From positions 625,001 through 689,000 of the forward strand of contig NZ_JAGINK010000001.1 of the NCBI RefSeq assembly GCF_017875955.1: DNA of 64,000 nucleotides. The letters run 5' to 3'. This DNA comes from Pseudomonas sp. BP8 (GTDB lineage Bacteria > Pseudomonadota > Gammaproteobacteria > Pseudomonadales > Pseudomonadaceae). Under the pieces are notes generated by a model. That model was not told where the DNA came from. It worked only from the letters and a program-made list of their open reading frames with translations, and did no database searches. The position numbers and the translations under genes were made by a program. Of the stretch, positions 37,730 to 47,001 are shown piece by piece. How positions within the stretch are numbered: position 1 is the first letter of the stretch; every line of letters starts with the position of its first letter.

Positions 37730-38803
37730 ATGCGTCCCGCCCGTGCACTGATCGATCTGCAAGCCCTGCGTCACAACTACCGCCTGGCCCGTGAGCTCTC
37801 CGGCGCCAAGGCCCTCGCCGTGATCAAGGCCGATGCCTATGGCCATGGCGCGGTGCGTTGTGCCCTGGCCCTGGAGGCCGAGGCCGACGGTTTTGCCGTC
37901 GCCTGCATCGAGGAAGCACTGGAACTGCGCGCGGCCGGCATCAAGGGCCCGATCCTGTTGCTCGAGGGCTTCTTCGAGGCCAGCGAACTGGCGCTGATCA
38001 GTGAGCACGACCTGTGGTGCGTGGTGCATTCGCTGTGGCAGCTGGAGGCGATCGAACAGACACCAGTCCACAAGCCGCTGAAGGTCTGGCTCAAGCTCGA
38101 CACCGGCATGCACCGCGCCGGCGTGCATCCCAAGGATTACCACGACGCCTACCAGCGCCTGCTGGCCAGTGGCAAGGTTGCGCGCATCGTGCTGATGAGC
38201 CACTTCGCCCGTGCCGATGAACTGGACGTCGACGCCACCGCGCAACAGCTCGCCGTGTTCGAGGCCGCCCGGCAGGGCCTGAGCGCCGAGTGCAGCCTGC
38301 GCAATTCACCGGCGCTGCTCGGCTGGCCGCAGGTGCCCAGCGACTGGGTGCGCCCCGGCATCATGCTGTATGGCGCCAGCCCCTTCGAAGTGGCGCAGGC
38401 CGAGGCAAAGCGCCTGCAGCCGGTGATGACCCTGCAATCGCGGATCATCAGCGTGCGCGAACTGCCCGCCGGTGAGCCGGTTGGCTATGGGGCGAAATTC
38501 ATCAGCCCGCGGCCGACCCGGGTTGGCGTAGTCGCCATGGGTTACGCCGACGGTTACCCACGGCTGGCCCCCAACGGCACGCCGGTGATGGTCGCCGGCA
38601 AGCGCACCCAGCTGATCGGTCGGGTGTCGATGGACATGCTCTGCGTCGACCTCACCGATATCCCCGAGGCGACCCTCGGCAGCCCGGTGGAGCTGTGGGG
38701 CAAGCAGGTGTTGGCCAGCGACGTGGCGATGCAGGCAGGCACCATTCCTTACCAGATCTTCTGCAACCTCAAGCGCGTGCCGCTGGACTATATCGGCGAA
38801 TAA
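37730..38803 (+). CDS. dadX: Catabolic alanine racemase
   Basis: PLP-dependent racemase of 357 residues converting L-alanine to D-alanine for DadA. Lys33 in [11 protein letters not shown] binds PLP; the catalytic Tyr is in GYGAKF near residue 253; [10 protein letters not shown] and [11 protein letters not shown] are family landmarks. It is in the same direction as dadA, 159 bp downstream, with an intervening REP pair that may affect relative mRNA stability. The catabolic (dadX) rather than biosynthetic (alr) assignment rests on the dadA neighbourhood. Confidence 0.95.
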   Translation: MRPARALIDLQALRHNYRLARELSGAKALAVIKADAYGHGAVRCALALEAEADGFAVACIEEALELRAAGIKGPILLLEGFFEASELALISEHDLWCVVHSLWQLEAIEQTPVHKPLKVWLKLDTGMHRAGVHPKDYHDAYQRLLASGKVARIVLMSHFARADELDVDATAQQLAVFEAARQGLSAECSLRNSPALLGWPQVPSDWVRPGIMLYGASPFEVAQAEAKRLQPVMTLQSRIISVRELPAGEPVGYGAKFISPRPTRVGVVAMGYADGYPRLAPNGTPVMVAGKRTQLIGRVSMDMLCVDLTDIPEATLGSPVELWGKQVLASDVAMQAGTIPYQIFCNLKRVPLDYIGE

Positions 38804-38829
38804 GGCGCTGAAGCGGACAGGCTGGGGCC

Positions 38830-38880
38830 TCGAGTGTTGTAAATACTGAACGGCATTGCCATGATATCGTTCACACTCGA
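38830..38880. promoter_or_regulatory. Nested inverted repeats upstream of the PuuR/PauR-type gene
   Basis: Outer arms TCGAGTGT (38830-38837) and ACACTCGA (38873-38880), extended by GGGG and CCCC, enclose a second pair TGAACG (38847-38852) and CGTTCA (38868-38873). They end 32 bp before the start codon. A likely operator, perhaps for autoregulation. Confidence 0.5.
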
Positions 38881-38912
38881 CCCCACCCCTAACGTTTCAG
38901 GAGGCTCCAGCT

Positions 38913-39461
38913 TTGGACGTCGGCGAACGACTGCAAGCCATCCGCAAGCTCAAGGGCCTGTCCCAGCGCGAGCTCGCCAAACGTGCGGGGGTGACCAACA
39001 GCACCATCTCGATGATCGAGAAGAACAGCGTCAGCCCCTCGATCAGCTCACTGCGCAAGGTGCTCAGCGGCATTCCCATGTCGATGGTCGAATTCTTCTC
39101 GGTCGAGCTGGCTGCAGAGAGCCCTACGCAAATCGTCTACAAGGCCCACGAGCTGATCGACATCTCGGACGGTGCAGTGACCATGAAGCTGGTCGGCAAG
39201 TCGCACCCCAACCGCGCGATTGCCTTTCTCAACGAGGTCTATCCGCCCGGCGCCGATACCGGCGAAGAGATGCTCACCCATGACGGCGAAGAGACCGGCA
39301 TCCTCCTTGAAGGCCGCCTCGAACTGGTGGTTGGCGGTGAGACCTTTCTGCTCGAGGCCGGCGACAGCTACTACTTCGAAAGCACCCGTCCGCACCGCTT
39401 CCGCAACCCGTTCGATGAGCCGGCACGGCTGATCAGCGCGGCCACGCCGTCGAACTTTTGA
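38913..39461 (+). CDS. puuR: XRE-family regulator with cupin domain (PuuR/PauR type)
   Basis: Repressor-type protein of 182 residues: N-terminal helix-turn-helix (LQAIRKLKGLSQRELAKRAGVTNSTISMIEKNSVSPSISSLRKVL, about 6-50) and a C-terminal cupin (about 105-175; HDGEETGILLEGRLELVVGGETFLLEAGDSYYFESTRPHRFRNP). It starts with TTG, preceded by AGGAGG with 8-nt spacing; no ATG fits the conserved N-terminus. In P. aeruginosa the gene at this place next to dadX is pauR, repressor of polyamine-degradation genes, so it may control the puu-like genes scattered here. Nested inverted repeats lie just upstream. Confidence 0.87.
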   Translation: MDVGERLQAIRKLKGLSQRELAKRAGVTNSTISMIEKNSVSPSISSLRKVLSGIPMSMVEFFSVELAAESPTQIVYKAHELIDISDGAVTMKLVGKSHPNRAIAFLNEVYPPGADTGEEMLTHDGEETGILLEGRLELVVGGETFLLEAGDSYYFESTRPHRFRNPFDEPARLISAATPSNF

Positions 39462-39596
39462 TCCAGCGCAGCGTATTGATTCGCTAATACCCCTTTCCAG
39501 TGTGTGGTCGTTTCACGGGTGTTGGGATCCCGCTATACTTTTCAACGCCTGCAATTCGTGACTGCCGGCGTGATTAGCCACCATGAGGGTGTACGC

Positions 39597-40019
39597 GTGA
39601 ACCAAATCAAGAAGATGCTGGCCGTACCAGCAGCCGTTTTCGCCCTCTGGGCAATCAATGCACACGCCGCAACCAATGACGATATTGCCAAGCGCCTCGA
39701 GCCGGTCGGCCAGGTGTGTGTGCAGGGCCAGGAATGCAAGGGCATGGAAGTGGCTGCCGCAGCCAGCGGTGGTGGCGCCAAGACACCTGACGAGATCATC
39801 GCCAAGCACTGCAATGCCTGCCATGGCACCGGCCTGCTGAATGCGCCGAAGATCGGTGATGCGGCGGCCTGGAAAGAACGCGCTGACCACCAGGGTGGGC
39901 TGGACGGGATTCTCGCCAAGGCGATTACCGGGATCAATGCGATGCCGCCCAAGGGTACCTGCGCGGATTGCTCGGATGAAGAGCTCAAGGCTGCGATCCA
40001 GAAGATGTCGGGTCTTTGA
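39597..40019 (+). CDS. Cytochrome c5 family protein
   Basis: Periplasmic c-type cytochrome of 140 residues. GTG start with GAGG upstream gives a clean signal peptide (MNQIKKMLAVPAAVFALWAINAHA). One haem site CNACH (Cys72, Cys75, His76) and the Met ligand in GINAMPPKG (Met116); Cys122/Cys125 form the disulfide typical of cytochrome c5. Length and motifs fit Pseudomonas CycB-like c5, an electron carrier of uncertain partner. It follows the PuuR-type gene, but with its own likely -10 (TATACT at 39534-39539). Confidence 0.93.
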   Translation: MNQIKKMLAVPAAVFALWAINAHAATNDDIAKRLEPVGQVCVQGQECKGMEVAAAASGGGAKTPDEIIAKHCNACHGTGLLNAPKIGDAAAWKERADHQGGLDGILAKAITGINAMPPKGTCADCSDEELKAAIQKMSGL

Positions 40020-40078
40020 GTCAGCACTGATTTTGCGAAGTCCGTCTTATGGCGTGATGCTGTTCACTCAAGAATGCC

Positions 40079-40205
40079 GGGGCCGCTTTGCGGCCCTTTC
40101 GCGACACAAGGCCGCTCCCACGCCGATCGTGTCTGCCCCATTTACAGGGCAAACGCGGACATTGTGGGAGCGGCCTTGTGTCGCGATGGGCTGCAAAGCA
40201 GCCCC
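40079..40205. repeat. REP pair, type 2
   Basis: Inverted TTTCGCGACACAAGGCCGCT and complement, framed by GGGGCCGCTTTGCGGCCC and GGGCTGCAAAGCAGCCCC. Part of the 368-bp gap before the acetyl-CoA hydrolase gene. Confidence 0.9.
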
Positions 40206-40210
40206 GGCTT

Positions 40211-40262
40211 ACTCAAGCCAGACTAAATCTCAAAGACCTTGAAAGGGCTGGCCATAAGGCGG
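40211..40262 (+). repeat. Remnant of the 89-bp segment seen in element copy A
   Basis: Shares CTCAAGCCA, AGACCTTGAAAGGG and the following TGGCC...GGCGGG with 15602-15664. Only the right half is present, and similarity continues beyond the inverted-repeat end into the flank. The rest of the gap to 40387 holds a small palindrome (TTTTTCGCGGG / CCGCGAAAAGG, 40288-40320) and otherwise nothing I recognise. Confidence 0.6.
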
Positions 40263-40387
40263 GCTTTGTTGTTGGGTTTATATTTGTTGCGGCTTTTTCG
40301 CGGGTTAATCCGCGAAAAGGGCACTGCAGCAATTGCTGGCTGCCCACGGTCCAACCCCTGAACGCACGGATGTCACAGGAGGCACAG

Positions 40388-42250
40388 ATGGCCCACAGCT
40401 GCTCCATCGACCAGGCCGTAGAGCAGGTCCTGGCCCAACTTCCAGCCCATATCCACATGGGCCTGCCCCTGGGCCTGGGCAAGCCCAACGCTTTCGTCAA
40501 CGCGCTCTACGCTCAGGTCCGCGCACTGCCAGAACGGCGCCTGACCATCTATACCGCCTTGAGCCTTGGTCGCCCACCCTTGGGCGACGGCCTGCAACGG
40601 CGCTTTCTCGAGCCGTTCATCGAACGGGTGTTCGCCGACTACGAAGAACTCGACTATCTCGCCGACCTGCGCAATGACGCACTGCCACCGAACATCCGTG
40701 TCGAGCAGTTCTTCATGCAGCCCGGCAGCCTGCTGCACAGCGACATGGCGCAGCAGGACTATGTCAGCAGCAACTACAGTCACGCCGCCCGCGACATCAA
40801 TGCCAAGGGTCTGAACCTGATCGCCCAGCTGGTCGCACAAACCCCGGAGTGTCCCGATCAGCTCAGCCTGGCGTGCAACCCGGACATCACCCTCGACCTG
40901 CTGCCGATGATCGCCAAGCGTCGCGCCGCCGGCGAGACCATCCTGGTGCTGGGCCAGGTGCATGCCGAGCTGCCGTACATGCCCGGCGCCTGCGAACTGC
41001 ACCGCGATGCCTTCGACCTGCTGATCGACACGCCTGAGCGGCGGCGGTTGTTTTCCACGCCGAACATGCCGGTCGCCACCCAAGATCACTGCATCGGCCT
41101 GCACGCCAGCAGCCTGGTACGCGACGGCGGCACCCTGCAGATCGGCATCGGCGCGATGGGCGATGCCGTTGCGGCGGCCTTGCTCGCCCGCCAGGGAGAC
41201 AACGAGGGCTATCGCGCGCTGCTGGACGATCTGGACCTGCAGCCGTGGCACCAACTGATCGAGCGTGAAGGGGGCCTGGATGGCTTCGCCCAGGGCCTCT
41301 ACGGCTGCAGCGAGATGTTCGTCAACGGTCTGTTGGCGTTGGCCGAGGCGGGTGTGGTGCGCCGGCCCGCCGATGAGCAGGGGGTGTTGGTGCATGGTGG
41401 CTTCTTCCTCGGCCCACGGGCGTTCTATCAGCGCCTGCGCGAGATGCCGCTGGAGCAGCGCAAGCAGTATGCGATGACCGCCATCAGCTATATCAACGAG
41501 CTGTATGGCCAGGAAGACCTCAAGCGCCGCCAGCGCCGCGATGCGCGGTTCATCAACACGGTATTCGGCATGACCCTGATGGGTGCCGGGGTCGCCGATC
41601 AGTTGGAAGATGGCCGCGTGTTGAGTGGCGTCGGCGGCCAGTACAACTTTGTCGCCCAAGGCCACGCGCTGGAAGGCGGGCGCTCGATCCTGCTGCTGCG
41701 CAGTTGGCGCGAGGCGGGCGGGGAGGTGACTTCAAACCTGTACTGGAGCTACGGCCATTGCACCATTCCCCGTCACCTGCGCGACATCGTCGTCACCGAG
41801 TACGGCATTGCCGACCTGCGCGGGCAGACCGACAGCGAGGTGATTGCGCGCTTGCTGGCGATCAGCGACTCGCGGTTTCAGGCTGAACTGATGGAACAGG
41901 CCAAGTCGGCGGGCAAGCTGGCCAAGGGATTCGAGCTCGATGCGCGGTTTTGCGCCAACACCCCGGAACGACTTGAAGCGCTGCGCGAACGGCATCCGCG
42001 GATGTTCCCGGAGTATCCGCTGGGCAGTGACTTTACGGCGCAAGAACGCGACCTGTTCAGGGCGCTGAACTGGCTGAAGAGCAAGTTCAAGCTGAGCGAG
42101 GTGCTTGAGCTGGGCAAGGCGGCACTGGATGCGCCGGCGCCTGAAGCCTACCCGGAACAGTTGGCAAGGATGGGGCTGGAGCAGCCGCAAGGGCTGAAAG
42201 AAGAGCTGTACCAGCGCTTGCTGCTGGCGGGCCTGCAGGCGACTCGCTGA
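40388..42250 (+). CDS. Acetyl-CoA hydrolase/transferase family protein
   Basis: Family I CoA-transferase-fold protein of 620 residues, longer than the usual 430-500, as in the Pseudomonas version next to xpt. Motifs: QVHAELPYMPG, the GGTLQIGIGAMGDAVAAAL block, and C-terminal GGQYNFVAQGHALEGGRSILLLRSWR with YGIADLRGQTDSEVIARLLAISDSRF, which in CoA transferases binds CoA. The extra N-terminal region of about 200 residues includes the first CoA-transferase subdomain with inserts. Start ATG at 40388 with AGGAGG 5 nt upstream; in-frame sequence from 40088 overlaps a REP. Substrate not known. Confidence 0.85.
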   Translation: MAHSCSIDQAVEQVLAQLPAHIHMGLPLGLGKPNAFVNALYAQVRALPERRLTIYTALSLGRPPLGDGLQRRFLEPFIERVFADYEELDYLADLRNDALPPNIRVEQFFMQPGSLLHSDMAQQDYVSSNYSHAARDINAKGLNLIAQLVAQTPECPDQLSLACNPDITLDLLPMIAKRRAAGETILVLGQVHAELPYMPGACELHRDAFDLLIDTPERRRLFSTPNMPVATQDHCIGLHASSLVRDGGTLQIGIGAMGDAVAAALLARQGDNEGYRALLDDLDLQPWHQLIEREGGLDGFAQGLYGCSEMFVNGLLALAEAGVVRRPADEQGVLVHGGFFLGPRAFYQRLREMPLEQRKQYAMTAISYINELYGQEDLKRRQRRDARFINTVFGMTLMGAGVADQLEDGRVLSGVGGQYNFVAQGHALEGGRSILLLRSWREAGGEVTSNLYWSYGHCTIPRHLRDIVVTEYGIADLRGQTDSEVIARLLAISDSRFQAELMEQAKSAGKLAKGFELDARFCANTPERLEALRERHPRMFPEYPLGSDFTAQERDLFRALNWLKSKFKLSEVLELGKAALDAPAPEAYPEQLARMGLEQPQGLKEELYQRLLLAGLQATR

Positions 42251-42254
42251 TTTT

Positions 42255-42273
42255 GGGGCCGCAAAGCGGCCCC
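42255..42273. terminator. Hairpin between convergent acetyl-CoA hydrolase-family gene and xpt
   Basis: Stem GGGGCCGC / GCGGCCCC with a 3-nt AAA loop, the only structure in the 31-bp gap. A T run is present only on its left side (TTTT before the stem), so it is not canonical in either direction. Confidence 0.45.
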
Positions 42274-42281
42274 AACAGCCG

Positions 42282-42908
<627 letters not shown>

Positions 42909-42918
42909 TTAAAGGTGA

Positions 42919-44928
42919 TTAGCGCTTGAGCATGGCCCGTATATCGGCCAATGCGTTGTTGCCACGCGCGGCTTTGACTTCCACCGGCGCATCATCCAGG
43001 CCTTCCCACGACAGATCGTCCGGCGGCAGTTCATCAAGGAACCGGCTGGGCGTGCAGTCGATGATTTCGCCGTACTGCTTGCGCTTGGCGGCGAAGGTAA
43101 AGGCCAGGGTCTGGCGCGCGCGGGTGATGCCCACGTAAGCCAGGCGCCGCTCCTCTTCGATGGTGTCGGCCTCGATGCTGGAGCGGTGCGGGAGGATCTC
43201 TTCTTCCATGCCCATGATGAACACGTAGGGGAATTCCAGGCCCTTGGAGGCATGCAGGGTCATCATCTGCACGCCTTCGGCATTGTCTTCTTCTTCCTGC
43301 TGGCGCTCGAGCATGTCGCGCAAGACCAGCTTGCCGATGGCATCCTCGATGGTCATGTCACCCTCTTCGTCTTTTTCGAGGGTGTTCTTCAAGGCATCGA
43401 TGAGGAACCAGACGTTACTGATACGGAAGTCCGCCGCCTTGTCGCTGGCAGTGTTCTGGCGGATCCAGTTCTCGTAGTCGATGTCGCGGACCATCTCGTG
43501 CAGCGCGGCGATCGGGTCGTCCAGTGCGACCTTGTGGCGGACGCCGTCGAGCCAGTGCTTGAAGCGCTGCAGCCGCTCGGTGTAGCGCGCGTCGAGGTGC
43601 TCGCCCAGGCCTATCTCGTCGCTGGCGGCGTACATCGACACGCCACGCTCGGTGGAATAGTTGCCGAGCTTTTCCAGGGTGGTCGAGCCGATTTCCCGGC
43701 GCGGCACGTTGATCACCCGCAGGTAGGCGTTGTCATCGTCCGGGTTGACCAGCAGGCGCAGGTAAGCCATGAGGTCCTTGACCTCCTGGCGGCCGAAGAA
43801 GCTGTTGCCGCCCGACAGGCGATACGGCACCTGGTGGTGCTGCAGCTTGAGTTCGATCAGCTTGGCCTGGTAGTTGCCCCGGTAGAGGATGGCGAAGTCG
43901 CTGTAGGGGCGGTCGGTGCGCAGGTGCAAGGTGAGGATTTCCATGGCCACGCGTTCGGCCTCGGCGTCCTCGTTCTTGCAGCGGATCACCCGGATCTCGT
44001 CGCCGTGGCCCATTTCGCTCCACAGCTGCTTCTCGAAATCGTGCGGGTTGTTGGCGATCAGCACGTTGGCGCAGCGCAGGATACGGCTGGTGGAGCGGTA
44101 GTTCTGCTCGAGCATCACCACCTTCAAGGAAGGGTAGTCGTCCTTGAGCAGCATCAGGTTTTCCGGGCGGGCGCCGCGCCAGGCGTAGATCGACTGGTCG
44201 TCGTCGCCAACCACGGTGAACTGGTTGCGCATGCCGATCAGCATCTTCACCAGCAAATACTGGCTGGCGTTGGTGTCCTGGTATTCATCCACCAGCAGGT
44301 AGCGCACCTTGTTCTGCCAGCGCTCGAGTACCTCGGGGTTTTCCTGGAACAGCTTGACCGGCAGCAGGATCAGGTCGTCGAAGTCCACTGCGTTGTACGC
44401 CTTGAGCGTGCGCTGGTAGTGGGTGTAGACGATCGCGGCGGTCTGCTCGCGCGGGTTACGGGCTTTTTCCAGGGCCTCGGCGGGCATGATCAGGTCGTTC
44501 TTCCAGGCACCGATCATGTTCTTGATCTCGTCGATGCCGTCGTCGCCGGAGTATTCCTTCTGCATGATGTCCGACAGCAACGCCTTGATGTCGGTCTCGT
44601 CGAAGATCGAGAACCCCGGCTTGTAGCCCAGGTGCTGATGCTCCTTGCGGATGATGTTCAGGCCCAGGTTGTGGAAGGTGCAGACCGTCAGGCCGCGGCC
44701 TTCGCCGGCGCGCAGGAGGGTGGCGACCCGCTCCTTCATCTCGCGCGCGGCCTTGTTGGTAAAGGTCATGGCGACGATGTACTGGGCACGGATGCCGCAG
44801 TTCTGGATGAGGTGGGCAATCTTGCGCGTGATCACGCTGGTCTTGCCTGAGCCGGCACCGGCGAGCACCAAAAGAGGGCCGCCGACGTAGTCACAGGCTT
44901 CTTGTTGCCGGGGATTGAGTCGGGACAT
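42919..44928 (-). CDS. rep: ATP-dependent DNA helicase Rep
   Basis: Superfamily I 3'-5' helicase of 669 residues that helps replication forks pass protein blocks. Motif I (Walker A) VLAGAGSGKTSVIT at the N-terminus; motif II VDEYQDTN; motif III DDDQSIYAWRGA; motif IV EQNYRSTSRILRCAN; motif V TLHASKGLEFPYVF; motif VI AYVGITRARQTLAF. Length fits Rep rather than UvrD (about 720) and the xpt neighbour is the conserved Pseudomonas context. Confidence 0.96.
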   Translation of the reverse strand: MSRLNPRQQEACDYVGGPLLVLAGAGSGKTSVITRKIAHLIQNCGIRAQYIVAMTFTNKAAREMKERVATLLRAGEGRGLTVCTFHNLGLNIIRKEHQHLGYKPGFSIFDETDIKALLSDIMQKEYSGDDGIDEIKNMIGAWKNDLIMPAEALEKARNPREQTAAIVYTHYQRTLKAYNAVDFDDLILLPVKLFQENPEVLERWQNKVRYLLVDEYQDTNASQYLLVKMLIGMRNQFTVVGDDDQSIYAWRGARPENLMLLKDDYPSLKVVMLEQNYRSTSRILRCANVLIANNPHDFEKQLWSEMGHGDEIRVIRCKNEDAEAERVAMEILTLHLRTDRPYSDFAILYRGNYQAKLIELKLQHHQVPYRLSGGNSFFGRQEVKDLMAYLRLLVNPDDDNAYLRVINVPRREIGSTTLEKLGNYSTERGVSMYAASDEIGLGEHLDARYTERLQRFKHWLDGVRHKVALDDPIAALHEMVRDIDYENWIRQNTASDKAADFRISNVWFLIDALKNTLEKDEEGDMTIEDAIGKLVLRDMLERQQEEEDNAEGVQMMTLHASKGLEFPYVFIMGMEEEILPHRSSIEADTIEEERRLAYVGITRARQTLAFTFAAKRKQYGEIIDCTPSRFLDELPPDDLSWEGLDDAPVEVKAARGNNALADIRAMLKR

Positions 44929-45167
44929 GCTAGAAACCGGGGGTCGCCAGAAAATAGCCGCGCATTCTAACAGGCCTGCAGGGGTTATGGCGCGACCGTC
45001 TGACGCCGGAGTCAGACTTTTGCCTGGCGAGCCCGGCCTGACGAGGCTGGCAAGGGCATACCCGACACAATCCAGCTGCCGACCTAATCGGATTGCCGGC
45101 TGTGCAACTTTCGCGCAGGATGCACGACAAAATGCGTCGGCCTTGACCAGGGAAAGGCATGTTTAAA

Positions 45168-45186
45168 AGTGAAAATCATTTTCACT
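45168..45186. promoter_or_regulatory. Perfect 19-bp palindrome, candidate Fur box
   Basis: AGTGAAAATCATTTTCACT is a 9-1-9 perfect palindrome, 57 bp before the start of the GGDEF-EAL gene. It matches the 7-1-7 Fur consensus TGATAATnATTATCA at 12 of its 14 defined positions. The rest of the 315-bp rep to GGDEF-EAL gap shows only presumed promoters. Confidence 0.6.
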
Positions 45187-45243
45187 CATGCGGTAGGATA
45201 CCGCGCGTAAACCGTTGCACCGACCTCGCCCTAAGGAGCCCGC

Positions 45244-46908
45244 TTGTCCACGCCTGTCGAACCCTTGCGTTTGCTGCTGTTGGCTGATGAGCCGGCATGG
45301 GCCGTCCGATTACGCGAATGCCTGCAGCCACTGGCTGGCAGTGCCGTCTTGCTCACTGCACCCAACTGGGAAGCAGTCGACACCCTGTTCGCCCATGACC
45401 GCCAGGCCGTAGTGCTGGCCACGCCGGACCTGCTGCCGACCCCGGGCCGCTGCGAGCTGCCGACCATCCTCTTGCTCGAGCATGAGCCCGACGTCGCGCC
45501 CGCCGGCGTCAGCGACTGGCTGGTGCAGGCACAGCTGACCGCCGACACCTTGCGTCGCTGCCTGCGCCACGTGCGCGAGCGTGGTGTGCTGGTCGCCACC
45601 CTGCAGCGCCTGGCTGAGCAGGACCCACTCACCGGCATCGCCAACCGCCAGGGCTTCCAGGCCCTGCTGACCAGCCGCCTGGCGGTCAACGACGGTCGCG
45701 GCGTGGCCCTTGGTCATCTCGACCTGGACAATTTCCGTCACGTCAACGATGCCCTCGGCCATCAGGGCGGCGACCGCCTGATCCTGCAGGTGGTGACGCG
45801 CCTCAAGCAACAGCTGGAAGCCGGCGACCAGTTGGCGCGGCTGGGCAGCGACGAATTCGCCTTGTTGATCGACACCCGCCGCGACCCGCATCGCGCCGAA
45901 TGGCTGGCCGAGCGTATCGTCGAAGCCCTCGGTGAGCCTTACTGGATCGACGGCGAAAGCCTGTTGGTCGGCTGCAGCCTGGGCCTGGCCCACGCCCGTG
46001 CGCAGAGTGGCGCCGACCCGTTGATGTGGCATGCGCACATCGCCATGCGCCAGGCCAAGGGCAGCCAGGGCTGCACCTTCCATGTGTTCAATGAGCGAAT
46101 CAACCACAACGCGCGCAGCCTCGCCGACCTTGAAGGTGAGCTGCGCCGCGCCTTGCGCCGGGACGAGCTGGAGCTGCACTACCAGCCACGGCTGAACTTG
46201 GCCGATGGCAGCATCGTCGGCCTTGAGGCGCTGGTGCGCTGGAACCATCCCGAGCGGGGTCTGCTGGCACCGAGCGAATTCGTCCCGCTGGCCGAGCAGA
46301 GCGGGCTGATCGTGCCGCTGGGCTACTGGGTCATCTCCCGTGCCCTGCGTGACATGCAGGCGCTGCGTGAGCACGGCTTGCAGCCGCTGCACATGGCAGT
46401 CAACCTGAGTTTCCGTCAGTTCCAGGACAGCCAGTTGCTGGCCACGCTGAGCCGCTTGATCATCGAGCACGGTGTCGATGCCCGCTGGCTGGAGTTCGAG
46501 CTGACCGAGACGGCGGTGATGCGCCGCAACGAGCTGGTGCGCCAGACCATGGACGCGCTGGGCCGGCTTGGTGTGCGTTTTTCGCTGGATGACTTCGGCA
46601 CGGGGTTCTCGTCGTTCGTCCACCTCAACAGCCTGCCGATCACGTTGCTCAAGGTCGACCGCAGCTTTGTCGGCGGCATGGAGCTGCGTGAAGAGAACCG
46701 CAAGCTGGTGCATGCCATGATCAACCTGGCACACAACCTCAACCTGGAAGTGGTGGCGGAAGGGGTCGAGAGCGAGGCGCAGATGGCCTTGCTGCGTGAG
46801 TTTGGGTGCGACCAGGTGCAAGGCTTTCTGGTCAGCAGGCCGTTGCCGGTGGTGGAGTTGATGGCGTATCTGAGAAAGGCGCCGGTAGCCGGCATTTACG
46901 CAGTCTGA
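45244..46908 (+). CDS. GGDEF-EAL protein, probable cyclic-di-GMP phosphodiesterase
   Basis: Protein of 554 residues. The N-terminal 110 residues look like a degenerate receiver domain (no clear phospho-Asp). The GGDEF domain (about 125-285) has GSDEF at 201-205 in place of GGDEF, so cyclase activity is doubtful. The EAL domain (about 300-545) keeps EAL (328-330), NLSFRQF, ELTETAV, DDFGTGFSS (449-457), KVDRSF and EGVES, all needed for catalysis. Start is TTG with AAGGAG upstream. The place next to rep matches P. aeruginosa ProE, an active phosphodiesterase. A Fur-box-like palindrome lies upstream. Confidence 0.9.
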   Translation: MSTPVEPLRLLLLADEPAWAVRLRECLQPLAGSAVLLTAPNWEAVDTLFAHDRQAVVLATPDLLPTPGRCELPTILLLEHEPDVAPAGVSDWLVQAQLTADTLRRCLRHVRERGVLVATLQRLAEQDPLTGIANRQGFQALLTSRLAVNDGRGVALGHLDLDNFRHVNDALGHQGGDRLILQVVTRLKQQLEAGDQLARLGSDEFALLIDTRRDPHRAEWLAERIVEALGEPYWIDGESLLVGCSLGLAHARAQSGADPLMWHAHIAMRQAKGSQGCTFHVFNERINHNARSLADLEGELRRALRRDELELHYQPRLNLADGSIVGLEALVRWNHPERGLLAPSEFVPLAEQSGLIVPLGYWVISRALRDMQALREHGLQPLHMAVNLSFRQFQDSQLLATLSRLIIEHGVDARWLEFELTETAVMRRNELVRQTMDALGRLGVRFSLDDFGTGFSSFVHLNSLPITLLKVDRSFVGGMELREENRKLVHAMINLAHNLNLEVVAEGVESEAQMALLREFGCDQVQGFLVSRPLPVVELMAYLRKAPVAGIYAV

Positions 46909-46909
46909 G

Positions 46910-46995
46910 CCGGCCTCTTCGCGGGGCAAGCCCGCTCCTACAAGTCCGAGGCGCCCCCAAGTCCTGTAGGAGCGGGCTTGCCCCGCGAAGAGGCC
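46910..46995. repeat. REP pair, type 1
   Basis: Inverted CTTCGCGGGGCAAGCCCGCT and complement between convergent genes. Confidence 0.9.
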
Positions 46996-47001
46996 ATTCA
47001 G

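Noticed and set aside
40088..40387. In-frame N-terminal extension of the acetyl-CoA hydrolase-family protein
   Set aside because: It crosses a type 2 REP pair and a repeat remnant; an AGGAGG-preceded ATG at 40388 fits the family start.
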